This document shows positions 55,879-64,000 of a DNA stretch of 64,000 nt, one piece after another. The position numbers and the translations under genes are program-made. The first letter of the stretch is position 1, and every line of letters starts with the position of its first letter. The notes below the pieces were generated by a model. The model made no database searches. It was not told the origin of the DNA and saw only the letters and a program-made list of their open reading frames with translations. This stretch comes from Oscillospiraceae bacterium (lineage in GTDB: Bacteria; Bacillota; Clostridia; Oscillospirales; CAG-272), in NCBI GenBank assembly GCA_015065295.1, contig SVQN01000001.1:62001-126000 (forward strand). Reading direction: 5' to 3'.

Positions 55879-56613
55879 TTGAGTCTTGCGCTTGATGCCG
55901 TGATTTTGTTTGCGGCGGTACTCATTCTTTGGCTGGGAGTCCGGAACGGGTTTGTACGATCCGTGATGGGACTGGTGAGCGGAGTGGCATCCGTGATTGC
56001 CGCGTATGCCTATACGCCCGCGCTGTCGGCGTATATCCGGAAAAATTATCTGATTGAAAATATCACGAACGGAATCGCGGAGACCCTGCGTTCTCTCGCG
56101 CTCGACACGGAGACCGACCTCTACAATCTCGAACGTCTCGCGGAGGATCTGCCGGAGCCGTTCACTGCCATTCTGGAACGGTACGGGGTGGATATCACCG
56201 CGTTTACCGAACAGCTTCACGGACTGACCGGATGCAATGAAGAAGTGGTCCGTGCGTTTGCCGCGCAGATTGCCGCTCCGACGACGGCGGTGATCTCCTC
56301 CGTAATTGCATTTGCGATCCTGTTTTTCGCGGTCTTTCTCGTTCTCTCCCTGCTGACGGGGCTGCTCGATCTGATTTTCACGCTGCCGGTTCTCCGGAGC
56401 GCGAATCTGCTGCTCGGGTTCCTGCTCGGCGCGGTCGAAGCGGCGTTTTTCGCCTGCATTCTGGCGACGGTACTGTCCGTTCTGGTGGACGCGCTCGGAG
56501 CAATCGATCCGGGAACCTTCGGCACGGATGTGGTGGAGGATACGATCATCTGCAAGTTCGTATTGAAGCACAATATGCTTGATAAACTGGTACAGGCACT
56601 CGGCTGGAACTGA
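55879..56613 (+). CDS. CvpA-family membrane protein
   Basis: 244 residues from the TTG at 55879, chosen because GGAGG lies 8 bases upstream. Four hydrophobic helices in the CvpA pattern: 'AVILFAAVLILWLGVRNGF' then 'SVMGLVSGVASVIAAYAY', and late 'LLLGFLLGAVEAAFFACIL'. A cytoplasm/exterior domain of about 90 residues sits between the second and third helix. CvpA proteins are linked to envelope homeostasis and colicin V production. It follows the DUF5711-like gene by 46 bases. Confidence 0.8.
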   Translation: MSLALDAVILFAAVLILWLGVRNGFVRSVMGLVSGVASVIAAYAYTPALSAYIRKNYLIENITNGIAETLRSLALDTETDLYNLERLAEDLPEPFTAILERYGVDITAFTEQLHGLTGCNEEVVRAFAAQIAAPTTAVISSVIAFAILFFAVFLVLSLLTGLLDLIFTLPVLRSANLLLGFLLGAVEAAFFACILATVLSVLVDALGAIDPGTFGTDVVEDTIICKFVLKHNMLDKLVQALGWN

Positions 56614-56654
56614 GCTGCCAATAATCCACAGGAATAAAGGAATCTGGAATCAAT

Positions 56655-58958
56655 ATGACGATGTGTTCAAGATGCCACAAGCGTGTGGCAGTAGTGTTTG
56701 TTACCAAACTGGGCGAAACCAAGCCGGAGGGGCTGTGCCTCAAATGTGCGAAGGAACTCGGGATCACACAGATCAACGACATCCTCGCGCAGAGCGGACT
56801 GGATGACGAAACCATCGAGGGACTGAACAGCCAAATGGAAGCGATGATGGAAAACGGGGATATTGTCCCCGACGAAACCTCGTCCAGCGCACCGCTGTTC
56901 AATTTCTCCAAGCTCATGGGCGAAGGCGCGAAAAATGCCCGCGACCGTGAAAACAACAAAAAGAAATCCGATAAAAAAGACGGAACCTCCAAGCCGGAAA
57001 AAGAAGAACCGGAAATGAAGTTCCTCAAAAATTATACGACCAATCTGACCGCGCGCGCAAAGGAAGGGAAGCTCGACCGTATCGTCGGACGTGACCGTGA
57101 ACTCGAACGGGTTGTTCAGATTCTCTGCCGCCGCCAGAAAAACAACCCCTGTCTGATCGGGGAACCAGGCGTCGGCAAGACAGCCATTGCGGAAGCACTC
57201 GCGCAGAAGATCGCGGCAAACGACGTTCCCTACAAACTGAAGGATCACGACGTCTGCCTGCTCGATCTGACTGCGCTCGTTGCCGGAACCCAGTTCCGCG
57301 GACAGTTTGAGTCCCGTGTGCTCGGTCTGCTCGGCGATGTGAAGGCGCACGGCAAGGTCATTCTTGTCATCGACGAAGTCCACAATCTCGTCGGTGTGGG
57401 GGATGCGGAAGGAAGCATGAACGCCGCGAATATCCTCAAGCCCGCACTGTCGAGAGGGGAAATTCAGGTGATCGGCGCGACCACGCTGACCGAATACCGC
57501 AAGTACATCGAAAAGGATACCGCACTCGAACGCCGGTTCCAGCCTGTCATGGTAAACGAACCGTCGGTTGCCGATACTGTGGAAATCCTGAAGGGCATCA
57601 AGTCCTATTACGAAGATTACCACGGCGTGAAGATTGCGAACGAAATCCTCACCTCCGCGGCAACTCTGTCCGAACGGTATATCACCGACCGTTACCTCCC
57701 CGACAAGGCGATTGACCTCATTGACGAAGCGGCGTCCCACATTTCCGTTCATACTCCGGAAATCAACGAACGCCATGAACTCGCCGACCGTAGGGAAGTG
57801 GTGAAGAAGGAATACGAAGACCTCGAAAATTCCATCAGCAATGCGGAAAATCCGAACGAAGACGGAAAAATCGAGGAAAAATATCAGAAGCTCTCCGAAC
57901 TCAAAGCGGAGGAAATGCGGATCGAAGACCGTCTCGACGAACTGGACGAAATCTGCGGAAAGGTACGGATGCGCGAATCCGACCTCGCGGACGTCATTGA
58001 AATCTGGACGGGAATTCCCGCATCCACCATTGCGGAAAGCGAATACGAAAAGCTCGAACAGCTTGACAAACGCCTGAAGGAACGCATCATCGGGCAGGAT
58101 ACCGCCGTTGACGCAGTGGCGCGTGCTGTCCGCCGGAACCGTGCGGGCGTATCGTACAAGCGCAAGCCCGTTTCGTTCATTTTTGCAGGTCCGACCGGTG
58201 TGGGCAAGACGGAACTTGTCAAGGTTCTTGCCGCCGACCTGTTCTCCTCTCCGGATACGCTCATCCGTCTTGACATGAGCGAATTTATGGACAAATTCTC
58301 CGTATCGCGCATCATCGGTTCGCCTCCGGGCTACGTTGGCTACGACGATGCCGGACAGCTCACCGAAAAGATCCGCCGCCGCCCGTATTCCGTCGTCCTG
58401 TTCGACGAAATCGAAAAGGCGCATCCGGATGTTATGAATATCCTTCTGCAGATTCTCGACGACGGCATCATCACCGACTCGCACGGCAAGCAGGTCGACT
58501 TCTGCAATACCATCATTGTCATGACGACCAATGCCGGCAGTACCTATGCGACTGCCAAAGCCGGATTCTCCGACCTTGCGGATACCGCGCGTACCGAAGA
58601 CAAGACGAGAAAGGCTCTCGAGGAATTCCTGCGCCCCGAATTCATCAACCGCGTGGACGAGATTATCACGTTCAACGCGCTGTCCCGTGAAAACTTCATT
58701 GAAATCGCGCGTATCATGACGGGCGACCTGACGAAGCTGCTGTACGACAAGGGCATGGACGCACACTTTACGGAAGCGTGCATTGCCCATATTGCCGATA
58801 AATCGTACTCCGCGAAGTACGGTGCAAGAAATATGCGCCGCTTCATCCAGACCGAGATCGAAGACAAAATTGCCGCCGAGCTGATTGCCGCGCGCGGACT
58901 GCTGTCCGAAATCACCGTGGACTGCGCGGACGATACGCTCCGAATCACGGCGGAATAA
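56655..58958 (+). CDS. ClpE-like AAA+ unfoldase with N-terminal zinc finger
   Basis: 767 residues. Instead of the ClpC N-domain there is a four-Cys zinc ribbon, CSRC...CLKC (about 4-32), as in ClpE and McsA. After an acidic/basic linker come AAA-1 ('GEPGVGKT', '[13 protein letters not shown]'), a coiled middle domain with UVR-like helices (about 385-450), and AAA-2 ('GPTGVGKT', '[14 protein letters not shown]') with the sensor region '[13 protein letters not shown]'. It should unfold proteins for ClpP. No McsB or CtsR gene and no CtsR box is visible, so its regulation differs from the Bacillus clpC operon or lies elsewhere. The ribosome-binding site is weak. Confidence 0.85.
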   Translation: MTMCSRCHKRVAVVFVTKLGETKPEGLCLKCAKELGITQINDILAQSGLDDETIEGLNSQMEAMMENGDIVPDETSSSAPLFNFSKLMGEGAKNARDRENNKKKSDKKDGTSKPEKEEPEMKFLKNYTTNLTARAKEGKLDRIVGRDRELERVVQILCRRQKNNPCLIGEPGVGKTAIAEALAQKIAANDVPYKLKDHDVCLLDLTALVAGTQFRGQFESRVLGLLGDVKAHGKVILVIDEVHNLVGVGDAEGSMNAANILKPALSRGEIQVIGATTLTEYRKYIEKDTALERRFQPVMVNEPSVADTVEILKGIKSYYEDYHGVKIANEILTSAATLSERYITDRYLPDKAIDLIDEAASHISVHTPEINERHELADRREVVKKEYEDLENSISNAENPNEDGKIEEKYQKLSELKAEEMRIEDRLDELDEICGKVRMRESDLADVIEIWTGIPASTIAESEYEKLEQLDKRLKERIIGQDTAVDAVARAVRRNRAGVSYKRKPVSFIFAGPTGVGKTELVKVLAADLFSSPDTLIRLDMSEFMDKFSVSRIIGSPPGYVGYDDAGQLTEKIRRRPYSVVLFDEIEKAHPDVMNILLQILDDGIITDSHGKQVDFCNTIIVMTTNAGSTYATAKAGFSDLADTARTEDKTRKALEEFLRPEFINRVDEIITFNALSRENFIEIARIMTGDLTKLLYDKGMDAHFTEACIAHIADKSYSAKYGARNMRRFIQTEIEDKIAAELIAARGLLSEITVDCADDTLRITAE

Positions 58959-58973
58959 GCGGAATCAATTGCT

Positions 58974-61763
58974 ATGAAATACCAAAACGATTGGCATCTC
59001 AAAAAAAATGCCGACGTTCTGACCTCCCTCGGAACCGACCTGTACAAGGGTCTGTCCGACAGGGAAGCGGCGCGGCGGAGACGGAAATATGGTGCCAACA
59101 ATATCTGGCGGGTGAAGAAGGCGTCCGCGTGGGATGCGGTCTGCGAGTCCCTGTTTGATATCGCTACGCTCCTGATGATTGTCAGTGCGGCGGCCGCCGC
59201 TTTGTTCGATCAGAGCGGAGCGGCACTGGCGGTCACGGTCATTCTGGTGATCGGCGGGATTCTGCGCTCGGTGGTTTACATCCGTGCGAGCCGGATTCTG
59301 GAAACGATGGCGGAGGGGTTTCTGCCCGTTGCCACCGTGATCCGCGACGGCAGAATCTGTCTGCTGCCCTCGTCGGAGATCGTTCCGGGCGATATTGTAT
59401 TTCTGGAAGCCGGAAGTACCGTCCCGTGCGACGGACGCGTTCTTGCCGGGGAGGATTCCGTTGTCAGCGAACGCGGAATCACGGAAAATCCGTCGCCCGT
59501 CCATAAATTCGATATGGTGATCGATACCGATGCGGAAAGCGGGGAAGTCCCGTGCGAATGCCGCCCGAATATGGTGTTTGCCGGATCGGTCGTCCTGTCG
59601 GGGAATCTCCGGATTGCCGCGACTGCGTGCGGAAAACGTTCCCTTATCGGCATGAAGCAGGACGGGATCGTCATCGAACCGTCCGGAAAACTGCCTTTGA
59701 TCGAGAAACTTCAGGGATGGTGCAAGTTCACCAGTCTGGTGATGCTTGCCTGCGTAATGGGCATCACGGTGCTGTCCCTGTTCTGCCGCGACGGATTCAC
59801 GCTCCCGCAGATTTTCCTTACCACGCTTGCCATGTCGGTCGCCGCGATGAGCGAATACCTGACGGTGATCGGGTACATCATTATTGCCGCCGCCGTCCAC
59901 CGCTGTGCCGGAAACGGAGACGGGAAGAAAAATGAAAAAACAGCGGTTACGCGGATCCGCCGTCCGTCCGAGATCGAAAAACTCGCGCGGGTCGGTCGGA
60001 TTGTGTTCAGCGGCAGTTCGTTCTTTGAATCGGGCAGTGCCGACCTGTATGCGAACCGCGTCAACGGAACCTATTATGACCGTTCGTCCGGACAGACGGA
60101 TGACGGTGCTCTCGGCGAACTGATATCGCTGGCAATGCCGGCGGCGGCATCCGGTGCGGCCGGACGTTCGCTCTCCAGCGGCACGGCGGAAACGATCAGC
60201 GAACGTGCGCGGACGGTGCGGACTGCCGCCGCGATTTACGCGAAAAAAACAGAGGGGAAAATTTCTCTGCCGGACTATCCGGTTCTCGATCATGTGGATG
60301 CGTCCAACGTCTTCGCGGCGGGGCTGGATACCTCGCTGATCGCTTACGACGATCATGTGCTTGCGGTTTCCTGCGGCAACATTGCGGAGGTTCTCCGTGT
60401 GTGCGCCGTACAGCAGACGGCAGACGGGGACGTTCCCCTCGATACGGAAACGCGCCGCCGTATTTTTACGGAATGTGCCAAACTGGAATACATCGGCGCG
60501 ACCATCGTTGCCGTGGCGAAGCGTCCGTCGGAATACACGACGCTCAACCGTCTTGCCGTGATTATTCAGGATATGACGTTTGTCGGATTTTTTGCCGTGG
60601 CGGAACAGCCGGAAGCGGGAATGAACGACAGTATCGCGTATCTGCGCAAAAACGGCATCGTTCCGATCCTGTTTTCGTCGCAGGCGGAACGCGATTTGTA
60701 TTACTGCCACGATATCGGTCTGATGGGGAAGAAAACGAAAGTGATCCCCTATACCGAACTGAAAGAAGACGATATCCGCGGCCTGTCGCCGTACGGAATG
60801 ATCGTATCGTTCCCGGAAATGCCGTACGGAATTCCGTCCTCAGCAAAGGCGGAAGCGATGAAGACGATCATGGCGGGCGATGCGGAAACGCGCCCGGTCA
60901 CAGCGGCGGTCGGCAGGGAAGTCAGCGACGGCGAAATGCTCCGTCTGGCGGACATCGGTTTTGCGGCGGCGGGCTCGGCGTACCGTCCCGTACCGGAACC
61001 GCTGTCGAGAAATGCGGCGGCAGTCGTGTGTCCGTCAACTGCGAACGGACACGGCGGTCTGGACGGCATCCTGCGTTCCTTCCGGACAGCGGGACAGGCG
61101 GTGCGGAACATCAAAGCGGCGGCGTTTTATCTGACGACGGCGCAGATCGCACGTCTTGCCGTGATTCTGGCGGCGGTTCTTCTGCCGCAGGTACCCCTGC
61201 TGAACGAAGGGACGATTCTTGTCTGGGGACTGCTGTTTGACTTTGCGGCGGTTCTGGTCATGGCGTTCGAACAGGGCGAAGATAATCCGTCTGTAAACGA
61301 AAAAACGCCGCCCACGGGACGGTTTGTACCGATCCGGATCCGTCGTGCGGCAGGAATCGGGCTTGCCTGGGGGCTGTCCGCACCGGCGACGGTACTGCTG
61401 GTGAAGCTGCTGTACAGCCGGTTTCCGCTGCGGTTTTCGGGCGGGAAGGAAATCACGCTTCTGGTCGGCGCGCTGCTTCTGTGCGGACTGGTGACTGCCA
61501 GCGAGAGCATGAAGCAGGGAAGTCTGTTCCGGCATATCCGGGTCAACTATGCCTTTTTCGGATTTCTTCTGATGACGGTTGTATTGGTACCGGTTCTGAT
61601 GCTGACTCCGTTCGGCGCGGCATGGATCGGCGGAAAGCCGTGCGGCTGGATGGCGGTTTTTGCGCTGATTCCGGCGGTGGTGATGCTGGCGGTCTGGGAG
61701 ATTTCCAAAGCGTTGAAGAAGAAAGGAGCACCTTCGGTGCGGAAGGAAGAAAAAAGTACCTGA
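58974..61763 (+). CDS. P-type ATPase homologue lacking all catalytic motifs (pseudoenzyme)
   Basis: 929 residues, intact, with the helix plan and domain order of a type II P-type ATPase. The actuator domain is recognisable ('SSEIVPGDIVFLEAGSTVPC'), but the usual TGES is ITEN (169-172), the membrane PEGL is SEYL (293-296), and the phosphorylation motif SDKTGT is SGSSFF (346-351), so the catalytic Asp is Gly347. The nucleotide-domain TGD is FSS, and GDGVNDAPAL reads GREVSDGEML before an intact 'LADIGFAAAGS'. It therefore cannot form the phospho-enzyme. A long frame free of stops implies a kept function, perhaps structural or regulatory. It is 15 bases downstream of the ClpE-like gene, so probably co-transcribed. 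Confidence 0.8.
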   Translation: MKYQNDWHLKKNADVLTSLGTDLYKGLSDREAARRRRKYGANNIWRVKKASAWDAVCESLFDIATLLMIVSAAAAALFDQSGAALAVTVILVIGGILRSVVYIRASRILETMAEGFLPVATVIRDGRICLLPSSEIVPGDIVFLEAGSTVPCDGRVLAGEDSVVSERGITENPSPVHKFDMVIDTDAESGEVPCECRPNMVFAGSVVLSGNLRIAATACGKRSLIGMKQDGIVIEPSGKLPLIEKLQGWCKFTSLVMLACVMGITVLSLFCRDGFTLPQIFLTTLAMSVAAMSEYLTVIGYIIIAAAVHRCAGNGDGKKNEKTAVTRIRRPSEIEKLARVGRIVFSGSSFFESGSADLYANRVNGTYYDRSSGQTDDGALGELISLAMPAAASGAAGRSLSSGTAETISERARTVRTAAAIYAKKTEGKISLPDYPVLDHVDASNVFAAGLDTSLIAYDDHVLAVSCGNIAEVLRVCAVQQTADGDVPLDTETRRRIFTECAKLEYIGATIVAVAKRPSEYTTLNRLAVIIQDMTFVGFFAVAEQPEAGMNDSIAYLRKNGIVPILFSSQAERDLYYCHDIGLMGKKTKVIPYTELKEDDIRGLSPYGMIVSFPEMPYGIPSSAKAEAMKTIMAGDAETRPVTAAVGREVSDGEMLRLADIGFAAAGSAYRPVPEPLSRNAAAVVCPSTANGHGGLDGILRSFRTAGQAVRNIKAAAFYLTTAQIARLAVILAAVLLPQVPLLNEGTILVWGLLFDFAAVLVMAFEQGEDNPSVNEKTPPTGRFVPIRIRRAAGIGLAWGLSAPATVLLVKLLYSRFPLRFSGGKEITLLVGALLLCGLVTASESMKQGSLFRHIRVNYAFFGFLLMTVVLVPVLMLTPFGAAWIGGKPCGWMAVFALIPAVVMLAVWEISKALKKKGAPSVRKEEKST

Positions 61764-61775
61764 CGGTACTTTTTT
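61750..61775. terminator. Hairpin terminator after the P-type ATPase-like gene
   Basis: An 11-bp perfect stem (AAAAAAGTACC with GGTACTTTTTT), overlapping the end of the gene. The mirror copy is at 62167-62192. Confidence 0.8.
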
Positions 61776-61781
61776 CAATTT

Positions 61782-61909
61782 TATGTCCCTGCGCGGGACG
61801 GCGCACAAAGGGGCTCAGACGCCGCCCCTTTGTGAATTCCCGGCTAACGTTCGGGGGACTCGCCCTTAAGGGCTCAAACAGACAGCGGTTTGCACTCAGC
61901 AAATTGCAC
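61782..61909 (-). repeat. Family A structured repeat, copy A3 (inverted, truncated)
   Basis: Read on the minus strand it matches the family from the GCAAACCGCTG part to GGGACATAAAA, with hairpins GCCCTTAAGGGC, the CACAAAGGGGC stem and GTCCC/GGGAC. The outer left part is degenerate. It faces copy A4 across about 70 bases. Confidence 0.85.
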
Positions 61910-61979
61910 GGAAGAATAGAGATTTCGTTTTGCTGAAAGGTGGAACCTGAATTTTCAGTTTTTCTTTACGGCTGTTTCT

Positions 61980-62158
61980 ACTGAACGAACGTTTTGGACA
62001 GATTTGCACTGCACCTTGTTTCTTCCTAAAAATCTGAATGCGGGCAAACCGCTGTCTGTCTGAGGCCTTAAGGCCGAGTCCCCCGAACGATTTCCAAGCC
62101 GGCAATTCATAAAGGGGCGGCGTCTGAGCCCCTTTATGCGCCGTCCGCGCAGGACATA
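61980..62158 (+). repeat. Family A structured repeat, copy A4
   Basis: Full-length copy with GGCCTTAAGGCC, the 11-bp stem in the form CATAAAGGGGC/GCCCCTTTATG (62108-62118 with 62128-62138) and GTCC/GGAC. With A3 and the two flanking terminator hairpins it makes 61750-62192 one long inverted repeat. Confidence 0.85.
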
Positions 62159-62166
62159 AAAAATTG

Positions 62167-62192
62167 AAAAAAGTACCGTCAGGTACTTTTTT
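62167..62192. terminator. Hairpin terminator, mirror of 61750
   Basis: An 11-bp perfect stem (AAAAAAGTACC with GGTACTTTTTT) following repeat A4. Confidence 0.75.
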
Positions 62193-62288
62193 CTTCCTTA
62201 AAATCCCTAGAGCTTCTTTTTTTTCCCTTATCCGCTTTTTTGTACGAAAAAATTGCGTAAGTTGACGGAAGATTCTCGGTCTTAGGTA

Positions 62289-62317
62289 TTGTATTTTGAA
62301 GCAATTTGTTATATAAT
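62289..62317 (+). promoter_or_regulatory. Promoter of the mrp unit
   Basis: TTGTAT, 17-base spacer, TATAAT. The leader is about 115 bases long and includes a 21-codon frame (62380-62445) that overlaps the mrp start. Confidence 0.65.
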
Positions 62318-62437
62318 ATTCATACCCCCAAAGGCGATAACCCGATTATAAGAATATAACCTACAAAGATTATATGGATATGTCCGGCAAAGCCCTGAGG
62401 TGTATTAAGATATTTATGGAAAGGATTATAGATTGTT

Positions 62438-63277
62438 ATGGCTGAAAACAACGAATGCACCCATGACTGTTCCACGTGCTCGGCGAACTGCTCTTCCCGT
62501 AAGGAAGGCCCTACGTTTGAAGCTCCTCACAAGGATTCCCATGTGAAGCACGTTATCGGGATTGTATCCGGCAAGGGCGGCGTTGGTAAGTCTATCGTGA
62601 CGTCCATGCTCACAACCGTAATGCAGAGACGCGACTATAAGTGCGCGATCCTTGACGCGGACGTGACCGGCCCGTCCATTCCGAAGGCGTTCGGCACCAA
62701 GGGTGACATCCTCTCGACCGGTGACGGTCTGCTGCCCCTCGAAACCAAGACCGGTATCAAGATGATCTCGGTCAACCTCCTTCTCGAAGAAGAAACCCGT
62801 CCTGTTGTATGGAGAGGTCCCGTCATCGCGGGTACCGTCAAGCAGTTCTGGACCGATGTGGTCTGGGGCGACGTAGACTATATGTTTATTGACATGCCTC
62901 CGGGAACCGGCGACGTTCCGCTGACCGTCTTCCAGTCGATCAAGCTCGACGGTATCGTGATCGTTACCACTCCTCAGGATCTCGTTTCCATGATCGTCGG
63001 CAAGGCGGTTAATATGGCCAACCTCATGAATATTCCGGTCGTCGGTCTGATTGAAAATATGTCCTATGTGAAGTGCCCCGACTGCGGCCGCGAACTCCAT
63101 GTCTTCGGGAAGTCCAAGGCAGAGGAAGTCTGCGCGAAGTACGATATCCCGCTTCTCGCAAGAATGCCCATTGACGAACGTCTCGCTTCCCTCATCGACC
63201 ACGGCGTGATCGAACTGATGGAAAACGATTACCTCGAAGGCGCGGCAGATGCTGTCGTCAAGTTCTGCGAAGAATAA
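62438..63277 (+). CDS. mrp: Mrp/NBP35-family Fe-S cluster carrier ATPase
   Basis: 279 residues. A Cys-rich N-terminus ('CTHDCSTCSANCSS') is followed by the deviant Walker A 'SGKGGVGKS', then 'AILDADVTGPSIPKAFG', 'FIDMPPGTGDVPL' (Walker B region) and the cluster-binding CxxC in 'YVKCPDCGRELHVFG'. These proteins bind and transfer Fe-S clusters in the cytosol. It lies just upstream of a NuoE-like Fe-S subunit, which suggests a role in loading hydrogenase or NADH-oxidising modules. AAAGGATT precedes the ATG. Confidence 0.92.
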   Translation: MAENNECTHDCSTCSANCSSRKEGPTFEAPHKDSHVKHVIGIVSGKGGVGKSIVTSMLTTVMQRRDYKCAILDADVTGPSIPKAFGTKGDILSTGDGLLPLETKTGIKMISVNLLLEEETRPVVWRGPVIAGTVKQFWTDVVWGDVDYMFIDMPPGTGDVPLTVFQSIKLDGIVIVTTPQDLVSMIVGKAVNMANLMNIPVVGLIENMSYVKCPDCGRELHVFGKSKAEEVCAKYDIPLLARMPIDERLASLIDHGVIELMENDYLEGAADAVVKFCEE

Positions 63278-63350
63278 TTCCGGGGAATCATCCTCAAATT
63301 GCCAGCAAAAAAAATATATATCAAACTCTTTTTAGGAGGACATTTGTTCT

Positions 63351-63845
63351 ATGAAAAAAGCACTGACCACCGTTGCTTTCAACGGTACAGCGGAACAGCT
63401 CGCTGCTCTTGACGCAGTGATCGCTGAGCACAAGGGAACGGCAGGCGCACTCATGCCTGTTCTTCAGAAGGCGCAGGACATCTACGGTTATCTTCCGGAA
63501 GAAGTACAGCGTCACATTGCAAAGGGTCTTGATGTTCCGTACTCCGAAGTATTCGGTGTTGTAACCTTCTACGCTCAGTTCCTTCTCAATCCGAAGGGTG
63601 AACATCCGGTCGCTGTATGTCTCGGTACCGCCTGCTACGTTAAGGGTTCCGGTCTCCTTATGGAAAAGCTCGAATCTCTTCTCGGCATCGGCAACGGCGG
63701 CATCACCGAAGACCTCAAGTTCAGCCTTGACGCAACCAGATGTATCGGTGCGTGCGGTCTCGCTCCCGTACTGACCATCGGCGAAGACGTTTACGGCCGT
63801 CTTGAACCCAATATGCTCGAAGGCATCCTCAAGAAGTATCAGTAA
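63351..63845 (+). CDS. NuoE-like [2Fe-2S] subunit of an NAD(P)H-dependent hydrogenase/dehydrogenase
   Basis: 164 residues of thioredoxin-like fold. 'LMPVLQKAQDIYGYLPEEVQ' is the family start; the cluster ligands are the Cys pairs in 'AVCLGTACYVKGS' and 'RCIGACGLAPVLTIG'. In anaerobic Firmicutes this is HndA/HydC, the small subunit of electron-bifurcating [FeFe] hydrogenases or related NADH modules. Large subunits are expected beyond the window. AGGAGG lies before the ATG. Confidence 0.9.
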   Translation: MKKALTTVAFNGTAEQLAALDAVIAEHKGTAGALMPVLQKAQDIYGYLPEEVQRHIAKGLDVPYSEVFGVVTFYAQFLLNPKGEHPVAVCLGTACYVKGSGLLMEKLESLLGIGNGGITEDLKFSLDATRCIGACGLAPVLTIGEDVYGRLEPNMLEGILKKYQ

Positions 63846-63910
63846 TTCGCAGCAGCCGCTCCGCACACTGCTGATTTTCCTGCCGACGATACGGCAGAAT
63901 GGTGGGTACT

Positions 63911-64000
63911 ATGAAAATATGTGAAATCAAGGATCTGCTCGGTGCTGAAGTGCTGTGCGGCGAAGATATGCTCGAACACGACGTATCTTCCGCGTGCTGC
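63911..64000 (+). CDS. DRTGG-domain-type protein, first 30 codons only
   Basis: Open frame from the ATG at 63911 to the window end. 'ICEIKDLLGAEVLCGEDMLE' fits the start of the small DRTGG-domain proteins that lie beside nuoE in hydrogenase operons of Clostridia. The ribosome-binding site is weak (GGTGGG). Confidence 0.55.
   Translation, partial: MKICEIKDLLGAEVLCGEDMLEHDVSSACC

Overview
The window looks like a chromosome segment of a strictly anaerobic, low-oxygen-niche Firmicute of the Clostridia, most likely an Oscillospirales-type gut or rumen bacterium. The reasons are: Shine-Dalgarno (GGAGG) starts nearly everywhere, textbook sigma-A promoters, an HrcA/CIRCE-controlled hrcA-grpE-dnaK-dnaJ-prmA cluster, a T-box leader, NrdR boxes before an anaerobic (class III) ribonucleotide reductase, a glycyl-radical activase, an ECF vitamin-transporter energy module, SLH and lipoprotein surface proteins, GH43 and GH42/DUF4832-like enzymes, and the start of a hydrogenase-type NuoE locus. 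Taxonomy is inferred from gene content only.

Layout. 1-5.1 kb: a truncated surface protein, two solute-binding lipoproteins and a nucleoside hydrolase. 5.2-13.0 kb (minus strand): a four-gene operon resB-ccsA-(propeller/MauG-like dihaem protein)-(HzsA-like dihaem protein). This is the most unexpected part of the window: two exported c-type cytochromes together with their own System II haem-ligation machinery, in an otherwise fermentative-looking genome. The pair resembles the alpha and fused beta-gamma subunits of anammox hydrazine synthase in architecture; the reaction is unknown. 13.7-22.2 kb: an ECF sigma factor with a TPR-like tail, a glycoside-hydrolase-like protein, a GNAT acetyltransferase, tRNA-Gln, rsuA, tex and an MsmK/UgpC ATPase. 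22.3-26.3 kb: tRNA-Leu, a 35-codon gene, a candidate small RNA, two surface proteins and a GH43 enzyme. 26.6-32.9 kb: the chaperone cluster and prmA. 32.9-35.5 kb: a peptidase operon now driven by the promoter of a gutted toxin-antitoxin locus. 35.5-41 kb: an activase and partner, small lipoproteins, an SLH protein and an E/V/A-repeat protein. 41.2-43.9 kb: a T-box leader and an HTH-cupin-acyl-CoA-ligase fusion. 44.3-49.3 kb: an ECF sigma/RsgI-like anti-sigma pair and NrdD fused to a redoxin. 49.6-61.8 kb: ruvC, an rRNA-methyltransferase-like gene, ecfA1-ecfA2-ecfT-truA, a propeller protein, CvpA, a ClpE-like unfoldase and a P-type ATPase homologue that has lost all its catalytic motifs. 62.3-64 kb: mrp, a NuoE-like subunit and the first 30 codons of a DRTGG-type protein.

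Intergenic space is rich in short dispersed repeats, at least six families (called A-F here). Three (A, B, C) are strongly palindromic. In A and C, paired bases differ between copies in compensating ways, so they are conserved as folded structures rather than as plain sequence. One B element sits inside the remains of a toxin gene, and an inverted pair of C elements brackets hrcA-grpE.

All family names come from reading motifs by eye; no database search was possible.
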